Source: Clavelina lepadiformis (taxonomy: Eukaryota; Chordata; Ascidiacea; Aplousobranchia; Clavelinidae). From it: 64,000 bases of DNA. The notes under the pieces were generated by a model. The model made no database searches and was not told the origin of the DNA. It saw only the letters and a list, made by a program, of their open reading frames with translations. Every line of letters starts with the position of its first letter. Position 1 is the first letter of the stretch. A program made the translations under genes and the position numbers. Shown piece by piece: positions 51,510-64,000 of this stretch. The DNA lies in NCBI RefSeq assembly GCF_947623445.1, contig NC_135246.1, positions 14,677,856 through 14,741,855 on the forward strand, given 5' to 3'.

Positions 51510-51665
51510 GACAAAAGCCGAAGAAAGCTAAAAAACTTCACACTTCGTCAAAGACAAATCTATGTCAGGTACAACTGATGTAACTGACAATCAACAATGC
51601 TTAAGAAGCAGCAACGGTCATGAAGGGTCAAAACAAGTCTTTGCAATTTGGTCACATTTTAAATT

Positions 51666-53119
<1,454 letters not shown>

Positions 53120-53514
53120 TTAACTTAATTACAAGTATTTCCTAAACAACGAATACCTACAATAATGCAAATGTTACAGTATTAGTACTAGGTCTGTGTT
53201 TAAACGGTGCAATGCAGAATATAGAAAGGGCGGAAGCCATATATATAACATATAATTGCCATGGCCGGTGCAGTCAATAGAAGGAATATAAAGTATGTGG
53301 TCACAATACAGACGAGACAATTTATTAAACTTGGTTGGAGATAAATGAACAAAAAATGCATAAGTAAAAAGGCAGGTACAGCAATGTAATAGTAGCAAGA
53401 TAAAACATCTACAATTCACCAGACGTATAATATTCTGTAAAAATAGTAAGCGCAAAGCAAAATCAACAAAACATTTCATTTAAGTTTACCATATGGTATT
53501 ATTGTAATAATATT

Positions 53515-53871
53515 CAGAGGTGGGCAGTACTGTCAATACTTTTTTCTAAAGTACCAAATTAATTTTTTTCAAAAATTATATGTCCATCTCGGCACTTTTA
53601 AAATGATTACTTCAAGGTTTTGAGAAGCGTGTTTTTAAAAATTCATTTTTAAAGTCACAAAAAGTGAGTTCACAATTTTTTTGACCTGAAGTAACCTTTA
53701 ACGGGGTCATAATATCAGCAAAAATTGCACTTGCAACAAGATCTGCTGTACAAAAAGTACCGAACTCCTTTTTTTAACTTTCAAACAGCATCAAATGCTG
53801 GAACTGTCGGTACATTTTTCGCCAAGTACCGTTACTAACAGTACCTTCAAAGTACCGACTACCCACCTCAG
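53515..53871. mobile_element. Short hAT-like element, GTACC-rich family (357 bp)
   Basis: Ends CAGAGGTGGGCAGTACTGTC and, from the right, CTGAGGTGGGTAGTCGGTAC. The interior shares runs such as CTGTACAAAAAGTACCGAACTC (read in sense or complement) with the larger element at 58681-60192. The flanks ATAATATT and GTAATTTT agree at 6 of 8 positions, so the target duplication is decayed or misplaced. Confidence 0.65.
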
Positions 53872-54616
53872 GGTAATTTTACATTATACAAAAATGATAA
53901 AATTTCCTCATTTAAAGCATTTCATTAACTTTATGCAACAAAGCAAAATCTTCATTTAGCATGAAATCAAATGAGACTTAAATTGAATCATCTTTTGATC
54001 AACTGCGTTGTTACTTGGACAATTCAGCGCTATGTACATGTGATGGACATTATATGATGAAAGTAAGAGACATGTATGTATATACTTCATTTCAACATAT
54101 TGATAATTAACGATTATTAAAACACAAAAATCTAAAGAATGCGAAAACATCAGAAATTTGTCTGACACACGTAATTTAAAAGACAACAATGAATAACACA
54201 TATTTTTATTATAAATGACATATATTATTATATTTTGAACACTTCATTACAGCAGCCATGTATAAACTGTATATATCGGTTAAGAAAATACTCATAATAC
54301 TTTTTTATAAAACGCACATAATAGGAGACTTTGGGGATATTTCATTGGAAATGTTTCAGCTACTGGAAGTACTGTATTTCTTAATTGGATAAAAGTAATA
54401 TGAAGCATTAATTCATTTTTACTTTAAAGTTTATATACGGTGCGAAGCATGCTTCCAACAATGAAAGACAGAAACTATTAGTTGGGTAGAATTTTATAAT
54501 GTGAGCATTTTTTTAGTTTAATATAATTGCAGTTTTAAGCGAGAAAGCTTTGTTAGGCGTAAAAAACTTTCATAGCGTTCAAAGACAAGAATGATTGTAA
54601 CACTTGCACATGCATC

Positions 54617-55966
54617 TCAAATTGTCATTTTCTTGAGAATTGGCAATATCATATCGAATTTTGGTCGTTTGGTGGGATCTTCATTCATGCAAATCTTCAT
54701 GAGCTTGCATATATGGGGAGAGATTCCAGGAGGTATGGATACCCGCATCCCTTCTAAGGCAATTCTCATTCCACATTCCATGTTGGAAAGATCTGAAAAT
54801 GGAACTTCTCTCGTCGCCATCTCCCAGAGTAATATGGAAAAGCTCCACATGTCGGCAGATTTTCTGTTAATATCTTCATGTTTACGCTGGAGTGCTTCGG
54901 GAGCCATCCAAGAAGGGTTGTATAGCTTCCCCGGCTCCTGAAAAGAAAACTTGACATCTGCCATGTTGATCTTGCACTGCATTCCTTCATCAATCATCAC
55001 ATGCCGGCTGTTGATGTGAAGACGAGGAATAATCGGTTCCAGGGAATGTAAGAATGACATTCCGTTTGCAATGTCGGTGGCAAAGAGTACAGCTCTAGAA
55101 TGGTCGACTGTTACCGTGGATTCGTGTAAAACATTGTAAAGCGAACCAACAGCTACATGTGGGCTGACTGTTGCTAGAGTCTTGGGAGAGTTAACGACGC
55201 CCATAACAGGGAGGACATTGGGATGAGAAAAGATTCGAAGGCGTAGGTATTCTTCATGAAACTCTCTTGCTTTTCTTGATGTTATGTCCCGGACCTTCAA
55301 TATTTTGGTAACAATCTCCTGCTGGCCCCAGCGCCCTCTCCAAGTTTCGCCAGAATGAGATGATGCTATTTTACCTTTCAAATTAAGCTGGCGAAGATCA
55401 ACATTCTCGTGGCTCAGGGTTTCATTTTTTGCTCTTGTACGAGTGGTTCCTTTCCATGCATTTACAGAATCCTTGTATTGAATTTCGTTCAAATCTTGCC
55501 CAAGAGAAGCTGCCATTTCAGCCAAGTTACGAGCAAACATTGGCCTTGCTTTCGAAATAGGCGATTGGCCATATTTGTTGCAGATACCGATTAAAGCACC
55601 ACTTGCAACTAGCTCCTCACCACAAGCAGCATGTTGGCCAAAACAAGCATAATGTAATGGAGTATTGCCATGTTCGTTGATAGCATTCACATCACTCTTA
55701 TTCTTTATCAGCTTCTTCACAATATCCAGATGACCCATCTGTGCTGCATTATGCAGTGGAGTATCATCACCCATATTAGCAGCATTAATACGAGCTCCTC
55801 TGTTGATTAAGATGTCAACAATATGCATATGGCCCTCTCTGCATGCCCAGTGCAAGGGGCTGAACAGGTGGTCATCTCCCTGGTTTAGGTCATTTTCAGT
55901 ATTGTCAAGCCATACCTTTACCGCCACAAGGTTGCCATCCTTGCAGTGTGAAAATATATCATTCAT
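54617..55966 (-). CDS. ILK: Integrin-linked pseudokinase ILK, single exon
   Basis: Scaffold of the ILK-PINCH-parvin complex at integrin adhesions. One uninterrupted 449-codon ORF (human 452). Residues 1 to about 170 are the ankyrin repeats ([60 protein letters not shown]) that bind PINCH; then the WKGTTRTR linker; then a kinase fold to the C-terminus. Pseudokinase traits match the family: no glycine-rich loop consensus ([12 protein letters not shown]), the ATP-site Lys kept in [11 protein letters not shown] replaced by LHINSR, DFG replaced by DVK (MADVKFSF), APE present (WMAPEAL), and the ending [20 protein letters not shown]. The start is fixed by conserved MNDIF. Vertebrate ILK has about a dozen coding exons, so the lack of introns is unusual. 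A good acceptor (TTGTTGTATACAG) about 33 bases upstream of the ATG suggests a 5' UTR intron or trans-splice site. No A-tract follows the stop. Confidence 0.98.
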   Translation of the reverse strand: MNDIFSHCKDGNLVAVKVWLDNTENDLNQGDDHLFSPLHWACREGHMHIVDILINRGARINAANMGDDTPLHNAAQMGHLDIVKKLIKNKSDVNAINEHGNTPLHYACFGQHAACGEELVASGALIGICNKYGQSPISKARPMFARNLAEMAASLGQDLNEIQYKDSVNAWKGTTRTRAKNETLSHENVDLRQLNLKGKIASSHSGETWRGRWGQQEIVTKILKVRDITSRKAREFHEEYLRLRIFSHPNVLPVMGVVNSPKTLATVSPHVAVGSLYNVLHESTVTVDHSRAVLFATDIANGMSFLHSLEPIIPRLHINSRHVMIDEGMQCKINMADVKFSFQEPGKLYNPSWMAPEALQRKHEDINRKSADMWSFSILLWEMATREVPFSDLSNMECGMRIALEGMRVSIPPGISPHICKLMKICMNEDPTKRPKFDMILPILKKMTI

Positions 55967-56251
55967 TTTAACTTTTTAGGAGATGTCTCTATTTGCAAAT
56001 GTAACCTGTATACAACAACAATGTAATTTGATATTAATTATGATCAAACACTCCCAATATATAAGTAAGCAAGGTTTAGATTAATAATTAATTAATAGAA
56101 ACAAACTGCTAACTGGATAAGTTTGTCTTGCTGTGCAAAGCAAGGAATATATACATTAGCCAATGTAATGACACCTGGAATGTGAATCATGATCAAAATG
56201 AAGAAAGCTTTTGCACAACTCAAACGCGACAATGATCTCTATTGTCAAAGT

Positions 56252-56534
56252 GGTCGCGACCCCTTGCGGGGTCGCGTAACGAACTTCAGGGGTCGCAGAG
56301 CGTATACCAATTTTACACGAAGTACAAAATACAATCAAAAAAAATATCGTTCCAGCCTAATCAACATTGAAGTACATTGAAGTTCTGGTTGCTTGAATTC
56401 AGTCTTTGCATCTCAATAAATGTCACTAATGACTAATGTATATTTCGCACTGCTAATCAATTTAAACGTGAAGAGTCGCGGAAAACTTCAGAAGTTTGAA
56501 AGGGGTCGCGAGCAAAAAAGTTTGGGAAGCCCTG
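56252..56534 (-). mobile_element. hAT-like remnant, one end preserved
   Basis: The right end, read on the minus strand, is CAGGGCTTCCCAAACTTTTT followed by GCTCGCGACCCC, the usual terminal and subterminal pattern of hAT elements. At the left edge a palindrome GGTCGCGACCCCTTGCGGGGTCGCG is all that remains. No matching left terminus or target duplication was found. Confidence 0.6.
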
Positions 56535-56622
56535 GTCTAAACGACCCAGTATATTTTAGAGGCACCGATTCACAAGTTAACCAAACAGTCGAGTCAAGTG
56601 TCGTTTATACCTTGGCCACGTA

Positions 56623-56825
56623 GTGGAAAGTGTGGCACCTGCACACAGGAGGTTCATCAACGTGTACATTTTTTTATTTTCATGTCGATTTATAATACAT
56701 AAACAAAGACAAGCTGGTTGTTTGGCAGATTTATAATAAATAATTGAGCCTTCAGTGCACGCCATCATAACAAAAATTTGTGTCTTTGCATGCATGATTC
56801 GTTGTTGAAAACTGCCATGCTTTCC
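56623..56825 (+). repeat. GGAAAG-ended dispersed repeat, copy C
   Basis: About 203 bp from GTGGAAAGTGTGGCACCTGC to AACTGCCATGCTTTCC. The terminal inverted match is GGAAAGTGTGGCA / GGAAAGCATGGCA. It shares AAGCTGGTTGTTTGGCA and AATTGAGCCTTCAGTGCACG with copies A and B. Confidence 0.8.
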
Positions 56826-57081
56826 AATCGGGCCTTATTAAAGGATATTAAAATGGTAGCGCAACTGGGTGATGAACACAGCACATATATTAATGAGCTA
56901 GGCAGACATAAAAGTTTGAAATTTGGCATACATACGGTTAGAAGAATCGTGCTCACGACAAAAACTTTATAAAATTAAACCAAACATTAATATTTAAAAG
57001 AGCAATTGTTTTTCTGAGATTTGTATAACTGGTTCCTTCCATACACTGGCTACCAGACCCTAACAAAGTAACAAACTCGAC

Positions 57082-57320
57082 TGGAAAACATGGCAGTTTT
57101 TGCACAAGCACATTTTGGCGTACACTGAAGTCTCAATTTTTTATTTATTATAAATTGACGTTCAAACAAAGAACTTTTCTATTACGAATCGGCGTGAAGA
57201 TAAAAAAAATTTTGGGGTGGACTGGACATTGATGAACAATAGTGGAAAGTGTGGCACCTGCATGCACGAGATTCGTCAACGTTCATGCTAAACTGCTGAG
57301 TATGGCAGTTTTCACCGATA
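57082..57320. repeat. Rearranged pair of GGAAAG-ended repeat pieces
   Basis: 57082 to about 57180 is the right half of the repeat in reverse (GGAAAACATGGCAGTTTTTG...TGAAGTCTCAATTTTTTATT). 57242 to about 57320 starts the left half forward (GTGGAAAGTGTGGCACCTGC), then runs into GAGTATGGCAGTTTTCACC. It looks like two overlapping or nested insertions. Confidence 0.55.
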
Positions 57321-58680
57321 TCTCGTATGTGCAGAAACAAAATTCCGGTATGCACAGCGACAGGTGGCCCAAGGCTGTCTGGCATTTATGCAGGTAAGTT
57401 GCAGCCCTTTCTGATAGAAATCGGCGGAAAAATCAGTGTTTCCGATTTTGCCTTTTTTTAAAGAAATCGCTTTTAAATACTAATTTTGCAGAACAAATCG
57501 GAGCAAAAATTATTACCTCCTTCTTTTTGGAGACACCAGTTTGTCCTGGTGTGCAATGCCGTTTTGGGAAAAATCTTACGTGCTCTTGTCCTTTGCAGTC
57601 TGGCCAAACTGTCAAACTTTGTTATCTTCACGCAGTTAGGTAATAAATCAACGAACGACGCGGTGCTGGCTGTAGACAAGTAACACACCTGTATCCATGC
57701 ACAAAATGACAAACTGATTTGCAGCTTTCTGAATATAGCATAGTTACACAGCGTGTCCAAACTTCGACTACTGCTGTGACAATGTCCACTTCTACATCCA
57801 ATGCTCCTTTATCTATGTAAACACACATTTGTTAGAACCGAATTACGCATGATTAAACCAACTTTAACTGCTCAAGATACAGTTCAAATACACCAAAGAA
57901 ATTTACGGCCAAAGTACTATATGTACAACAAACATGGTGGAATAGGCTACTACAGACTGATCAATATGACATGCAACCAGCATTACTAAGCAAATTGAAC
58001 GCCGTATTAGGTTTGGCCTGTCAATTTTATCCAAGAAAGTTATAAGTTACGGAACGAATATTTATGATTGTATAAATGGGGCTTCGTGCATTTGACATAC
58101 TTAATCTTAAAATAATACTTAATCAGACAAAATTTGAATTATAAATTTTTTGTAGATTTTTCTAGATGCTTTTTTTCATAAAAGTGTGTGGCCAATCAGG
58201 ATGTCAGTACACCTGCACCATGAAAGTTCATCTGGCTCACAGTAAAGTTGTTTATTTTTTCAAGTAACACAACTACTTCTTCATAGAAGCATATTGGCCT
58301 ACAAATAAAAGCAGGTAAAACCTACTATTCAACAATAAAATAGAACAGATTATCGTACTAGATAATGAACATATCGGATAAATTATTACAGTAATACGGT
58401 CAATCGGTTATTATCTTAACTATCTAATTCTAAACATAGTGCTGGTGCTTGGCAATGACAGTGTGGCAGACAGGCACCTGGTGTCAGAACACAGAAAGCA
58501 CACAACAGTTTATGTTGCTGCAGTTAGCCTATAAAATTGTTTTTGTTAATACACATGTTAATCGATTTTACGTACTTTGGTGACAGATTTTCTTACAGTC
58601 AGACCCGGTTAAGTTCTATCCCTACATTGATGCCATCACATATTTCAAAACCCACAAAAAACAATTAAGTAACCAGTTGT

Positions 58681-60192
58681 CAGAGGTGGGCAATGGGTAC
58701 TTTGAAAATACCGATGGTAACGCCATCAGTACTTGGCAAAAAAATTACCGACGTTTCCGGTATTTGATACAATTTCAGAAAAGTAGTTCGGAACTTTGCC
58801 GGTACCGGTAGTTTTTGTACAGTGGATCCTGTTACAAGTGTAATTTTTGTCGATATTTTGACCACGGTAAAGGTTGTAACGTTTTGCGAATGTGTACTGC
58901 GCTACTGGGCGTATAACAGTAACATCCCATAATGTTACTGTTATTACTGTTGTAATACTACTGTTGTTACTGCCGACTTGCGGCTGTCATTCCCTAATCG
59001 AATGAGCTAGATGGTGAAGTTAATGATGTAGAAACTTGCAATTTGGTGACTTTTCCTAAAAAAAAGTTCAGTTATCTTTCCATGTTTGTTTTATAAAGTT
59101 TGATTTCGTAATTTTTGAAATATTGTCATATTTTCATAATTTTGCTCTCTATCCGAATGGAAGCGTGTTGTTTTCGTTTAGGCTACTCATTCACACACTA
59201 CTAACTCGACTAACTGTTCTCTTGTGTTCTCTTCTTGCAGTCATCTGGTTTTCCGCACAGCGGGGACGCGGCGTAACAAGAAAAATTTCTAGAAATGTAT
59301 CCCTTGTAGAAAAACTTAATTTTCACTAAATGCACTTTCTTTAGTTTTACAATTATGATGTATACAGGAAGCCAGATGATTTTGCTACTAACCTGTAAAA
59401 ATCCGATCATTTTACGACGTATAGGCTAGTTTTTGAGTAATTAACGATTGAAAATTTGTGAGCAGTGTCGGCCATATATAGTTAAAATAGTAATGTCGCG
59501 CACCCGGTTTAGATAGGTTTAAGGCGTGAAATATTGCTGGTTAGTGGTTGTCCTAGGAATGACTGGCATTCAGTCAGATAAACACATTATTTTTCAGTCG
59601 TTTTATTAGTTCGAACGTCTAGGCTATAATAGCCCGACATGTGAAGAGGTCCAAACGATTACTATATACATACTGCGTAAACTTGTTCCAAATGTGATGT
59701 GCGTCAAGGCGGCGATAAGATCCTTAAAAAATACAATTTGTCTGGGGGTAAATAGTTATGTAAGCAATACAGTGTGCAACCAACGATATAAAGAATATCG
59801 TTGGTGCAACTAAATACGAATTCTTTATATCGTTGGTGCAACTAAATACGGCATCGTAATACTAATAACTAAGTCAATCAACGTGACAATAATTACGTCA
59901 CAAGGTTACTTCAGGTCAAAAAATATGTAAACTCAGTCTTTGCGACTTTATTGGACATTTTTAAATTAAAAAAAAACAAACAGCGCTAAAATTGGCACTA
60001 AGTGTTAGTTAAAAGTAAGTTTTAAAAAACATACTTTTCAAAACTTTGAAATAATCAATTCAAAACTACCTAGTGCCGGGACCGACTTATTTTTCTTGAA
60101 AAAAGTAATTCAGTATCTTTAGAAAAAAACTAAGGACGGTATCGATATTGAAAAAGTACTGCGGTACAGTAATTCGGTACTACCCACCTCTG
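58681..60192. mobile_element. hAT-like non-autonomous element, GTACC-rich family (1.5 kb)
   Basis: A 1512-bp element with ends CAGAGGTGGGCAATGGGTAC and CAGAGGTGGGTAGTACCGAA (right end reverse-complemented). It has a perfect 8-bp duplication CCAGTTGT (58673-58680, 60193-60200). The subterminal zones are rich in GGTACC-type motifs and match the 357-bp element at 53515. Inside, ATCGTTGGTGCAACTAAATA occurs twice in tandem (about 59797-59850) next to a palindrome CCAACGATATAAAGAATATC. No transposase ORF; the longest ORF (59123-59329) has no resemblance. Confidence 0.9.
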
Positions 60193-61156
60193 CCAGTTGT
60201 CCCATTCTAAAAACAAGGTTTGCAGTTTGTCGCTTTCTATACCACAACGTTGTACTTGTAGCCCTCATCAAACATTAGCCCACTTGCATACTTTCTTTAC
60301 GTCTGCTTTTATCCATCTTTTTGAACTTTGTTTGGAGTAATTTTGTTCGGCATCACTCAACGTCATCCGAAAAAGTTGGATTGACACTTACAGTATTGCT
60401 GTGCTATCAGGCAATTAACTTGCTCGGGGCGCCAGGAGAAGCCTAGAGCTGAACTATTGTAATGGCATTACCTACAAACGTCGGCTTATTGTTCGTTGCA
60501 TTTTTATAGGTTCTTTTATCATACTTTATCCTGTCGATTGCGAATTTGACTAAATGGGGGGCTGCGAGACTGGTAAATAATCGCATGAACGCGCTGCTGG
60601 TGGCCAGGTGAAGCTAGAGCAATAGAGTCTAAAACACGCTCAAGTTTTGTGCTACCCCTTCACAGTTAAAGCTGGTTTGGAAAGTGACCATCATGTAAAC
60701 AGGCTGATTAAGCATTCCGCAGTTTCCTAAATGAAATTTCTACTTTGAAAAGAGGAAAACTTGCAAAAACACATCTAATACGCTGTAAAAGAGATGACCA
60801 AATCGGCATGTTTCGGTTGCCTCTGTTGTTTGTGGACAACACTTTCTCTTGTTTATCAAATTTTCTTTGATTACGTATTGCTGTTGACATGTTTTTAATC
60901 TAACTTACCTATAGGCCTAATGTACAATTGTACATGCTGTTTTATTTCTATTTTTCGACTGAAGTAATTATTCTTTTTGTCGGAGGTTCTAATTTCATTG
61001 TTATGTTTGTTTGGGGTCAACACAAACAAAACGAGAACTCTGAAATAAAATAAAAAGCCAAACTCTTTGTGAAAGTATGCTCAGAGGTTTTGGTGTGTTA
61101 TATGTCATAAATGGCATGGTTTGTGTTTAAAGCCCATTAATTATCATTCTTGATAT

Positions 61157-61162
61157 TTTATT
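61157..61162 (-). promoter_or_regulatory. P450 polyadenylation signal AATAAA (minus strand)
   Basis: AATAAA on the minus strand about 160 bases after the P450 stop codon. Confidence 0.45.
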
Positions 61163-61322
61163 TCATTTAACGACTATGCTGTATACATTAATATAGGCTA
61201 CAATGTGTGAGTGACAATCAAGCAAACAAATTAACACACCAAGCAAAATATACAAGCTTGATTTAAAACTTAATGCAAATAATTATGTACTATGTTGCTA
61301 ATTGGAAGCTTAATTATAAAAG

Positions 61323-63957
61323 CTAGTTTCTTTCACTGAGAACAACTTGATACTGGTGCGGACTGTACAGTAAAGAACAGATTCCATCATTAAGAGTGGG
61401 TAATGGATTTGTTGCTGGAGAAATTCTGAACGACTGCAAAATCTTGACGAATGTTATGAAAACTTCTGTTCTAGCGAGAAGTTCGCCGAGGCAGAATCTT
61501 GCTCCAATTCCGAAAGGAATTATTTTGAAAGAACGAATAAACTTTCCTTCTTTGTCCAAATGTCGCCCTGGGTCAAATTTTTCCGGATCAGGCCATACTT
61601 GTGGATCGTAATGGACGGCCCATATGTTGCCAATAACCTGTCAATAGATGATTCTACTGAAATAATTTTTTCTATGAATTTACAGGCTTGTCCATGGGAC
61701 ATTTTTTTCTGTCCCATCCCATCCCATCCCATAGCAATTCATGCCTGTCCCATCCCATCCCATCCCATGCCATCCCATCAAAATACGATTCAATAAATGT
61801 TATTAAATTTATGGAAATTTAAGTCTAATGTCTATTAGAATTGACTACATGTACAAAGAGAGATACAAAACGACAAAATTTATTGACTTTGTTAACTTTA
61901 AAGTTCAGAAAAGTTGTCTATCTATGACAATTTATTATCATTGGTACTCATATTCCGAGTCACTGTGCTCATTTAGCAAATTTTCAATGCCATGGGAATT
62001 GCAATTCGTGCTGTCCCATCCCATCCCATCCCATCCCATGGGCCATTTCCCATGGGATTCCCGTGGGAATCCCATTCCCATGGACAAGCCTGTGAATTTA
62101 TAACACTACCCTGAAACCAAAACATTTATGAACAAGCAAAACCTTTCTGTACAAATTAGAATATTGTCAGTTTATAAAATTCAAGAAGTCATGACATGAA
62201 TTGCGATCACAAGAGCGAAAAAGTTAGGCATATTGAACCAAATTCCATTTCGCATTTTCGTAATCAACCTCCGTAATTGCTATTGCGTAAAATACGAAGT
62301 GTCAAAGTATACGATCTCAACTGTTCAATAAGCCTTGCTTGCTTCCTCTATTGCCAGGGTTGCCATCGGTCTCAACTCAAAAATAAGCACGACTAGGAAA
62401 CGAAAGACGAATATCACCTTAAAAAATGCACAACAGGAGAAAGCAACCAATGTTCCTAACAAAAAAACAAAAAAAAACGAGACACTATCTGCATGTTTTT
62501 AAATTTTGTATCTCTTTGGTACAAAATGGTATAGTAAAGGTGTCAAAATGCCCAAAATACGAACCTCTGCCCTAAAAATAAGACGAAAATAAGGACGCAA
62601 GTGAAAATAAGGACATTTCTTAGAAAAAAGGAAAAAAACATTTTCTAAGACAAGGACCTTCAAAATAAAGACAAATCTTAGAAATAAGGACGGTATGGCA
62701 ACCCTGTCTATAGCCCTATACTACAGCTTATTTTAGTAAAAAAAAATTTGCCAAATAGGAAACAGCTTTATCTCCAAACTTTTCAAAGAAGAAATAAACA
62801 AAAGAATTTATCTATATTCTTATAGATTAAATCTTACTCGAGTTCCTCTCGGAAGAAAATATCCGCCAAGCTCAAGGTCGCTTAGAGTTGTATAAATAGG
62901 AGTCTGAGGCACCGCCGGCATGCACCTCCAGATCTCCTGCAGGAATGCGGAAGTGACGTGCGTGTTTCGTTTGTGGGACATTTTAGGTTTTTGGTCACCT
63001 GGATGTGTTCACATTTGTTTTGAGAAAAACTATCATTACGTTGCAAATAGATGGCAAATTTTGAAACGAACTTCTTACCTATAACAGAATCAATCTCTTC
63101 CACAATTAGTTGATGGTATTTAGGGAGGTGCAAAAGTGCCAGCACACACCAGAGCAGCGTGTTACTTGTTGTTTCCATTCCTCCAGAAAAGAACTCTTTC
63201 AAGAATACTTCAATTTGCGTGTCCTTTGAATGCAGAAAATAACTTACACATTTAAGCCTTGTTTAAACGTTTTCTTATTTTGCTGATGTACCCTATAGAA
63301 CTCTGGATTAATAGGCTACCATAAAATTATCAACGACTTTCTTTCAAAATAAATTCGAGTAAACACCAAACCAATAACTATATGCAGTCAGAAACTTACG
63401 GTAAATTCAGGATGACCTTTAAAGTCTCCTGATGTTTTTGCGTGCAGTAAAACGTCTAAAAAATTGTTCACCGTATTTGGATCAAAGTTTACCTTACTCT
63501 TCTCGACTTGCTTTCTCAGAAAAGCTGGTGGTAAAAATATGCAAAGGGCAAAGTAAATGAAAATACATGGCAAACTAGACGATAGCAATAAGAATAGCTC
63601 TTCATTAACGTAATTATAAACTTATACTTTAGTTTTGCTGATATATGATTATACCAAGCATATGATGCTGTCCCAGGCAAAACTTTTCATTCGCTTGGTA
63701 AAAGGGTGGTATATATCGCATTATAGGAAAAAATCCGCAAACGTGTACTTTTCCTGCATGATTTGGATCCGTAAATCTGAAAGCAATAAAATTCAGAAGT
63801 CAAAAAACAAAAATCATACAAGGAAAAAATGTGCAATTTGCTAATACTCATGTTCAATTTTCGAAACAAAATCGTTGAATTTTGTGTGTTTGTATCCAAA
63901 TCGTTTTCCTATCGCTATCTGACTGATGACATTCGCCGTAAACTTGTAAATGAGGGG
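61323..63957 (-). CDS. Cytochrome P450, clan 2 (CYP2-like), 3' part
   Basis: Haem monooxygenase of the endoplasmic reticulum. Six in-phase minus-strand exons: 63848-63957, 63655-63776, 63400-63524, 63079-63223, 62838-62998, 61323-61637, giving 325 residues up to the stop. The N-terminal exons, with the membrane anchor, lie right of the window. Landmarks in order: NVISQIAIGKRFGY, FFPIMRYIPPFY, LRKQVEKSK, the I-helix oxygen-binding FSGGMETTSNTLLW (GGxETT), the K-helix TSAFLQEIWR (ExxR), NIWAVHYDPQVWPDPEKFDP, and the haem loop FGIGARFCLGE (FxxGxRxCxGE) with its Cys ligand. All catalytic motifs are intact. The 63655 donor and 63524 acceptor were chosen because they restore both frame and family spacing. 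The last intron carries two hAT-like elements. The family is CYP2-like; a number cannot be assigned. Confidence 0.92.
61683..62092. mobile_element. hAT-like MITE with CCCAT repeats
   Basis: A 410-bp element with ends CAGGCTTGTCCATGGGA in both directions and a perfect 8-bp duplication TGAATTTA (61675-61682, 62093-62100). Just inside both ends lie simple repeats of CCCAT/ATCCC (about 61710-61775 and 62010-62042), all on the same strand, plus CCATGGG palindromes. The core is AT-rich and non-coding. It sits in the last P450 intron, right after the acceptor of the haem-loop exon. Confidence 0.9.
62355..62706. mobile_element. hAT-like MITE, AAATAAGGAC family, copy 2
   Basis: A 352-bp relative of 8672-9012 in the same orientation, with ends CAGGGTTGCCATCGGTC / CAGGGTTGCCATACCGTC. 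The flanks TCTATTGC (62347-62354) and TCTATAGC (62707-62714) match at 7 of 8. By eye the two copies are about 90% alike, with small indels in the AAATAAGGAC-rich centre. Confidence 0.88.
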
Positions 63958-64000
63958 CTGCGTTATAGTTGCAAGAAAAAAAGTTAAGATTACGTCATAA

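Noticed and set aside
54500..54616. Search for a poly(A) tract marking ILK as a processed retrocopy
   Set aside because: No A-run on the minus strand after the stop and no flanking duplication were seen, so recent retroposition is not supported.
54591..54941. 116-codon plus-strand ORF
   Set aside because: Antisense shadow of the strongly conserved ILK coding exon.
61708..62042. CCCAT repeat clusters considered as a CRISPR-like or satellite array
   Set aside because: Simple 5-bp repeats without spacers, contained within a hAT-type MITE; the genome is eukaryotic.

Overview
This is nuclear DNA from an animal. The genes are split by GT-AG introns, the spacers are AT-rich, and the proteins match metazoan families (MTSS/MIM, ILK, UBE3D, a mitochondrial complex I subunit, a CYP2-type P450). 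An invertebrate deuterostome fits best, and an ascidian tunicate is my first guess. That guess rests on overall look and protein divergence, not on a diagnostic marker. Exons were assembled by hand from splice signals, reading phase and family similarity.

Layout, left to right. 0.8-4.1 kb (+): the 3' half of a branched-chain aminotransferase gene (BCAT), with its 5' exons outside the window. 4.5-7.6 kb (-): complete NDUFV2, tail-to-tail with BCAT. 9.9-30.4 kb (+): a complete 16-exon MTSS/MIM-like I-BAR gene with an 11-kb intron full of transposon remnants. 31.6-32.8 kb (-): an unrecognised four-membrane-span protein with a Cys-rich N-terminus. 37.2-38.0 kb (-): a CD225/dispanin-type membrane protein. 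38.9-41.1 kb (+): a second BCAT piece holding only the N-terminal exons. 44.1-48.6 kb (+): UBE3D. 49.4-51.3 kb: a decayed transposon with long inverted repeats and a broken ORF. 51.7-53.1 kb (-): proteasome PSMA4. 54.6-56.0 kb (-): integrin-linked kinase in a single exon. 61.3 kb to the right edge (-): the 3' part of a cytochrome P450.

The genes do not form one pathway; they are mostly housekeeping and cytoskeletal or adhesion genes. Two points stand out. First, BCAT occurs twice as complementary fragments on the same strand in reversed order, and neither piece holds the middle exons. Second, the spacers and introns carry a dense population of non-autonomous DNA transposons. Many still show intact target-site duplications: two pogo-like copies (TA), seven hAT-like elements of which five have perfect 8-bp duplications, and one 9-bp-duplication element built from inverted arrays of a ~16-bp unit.
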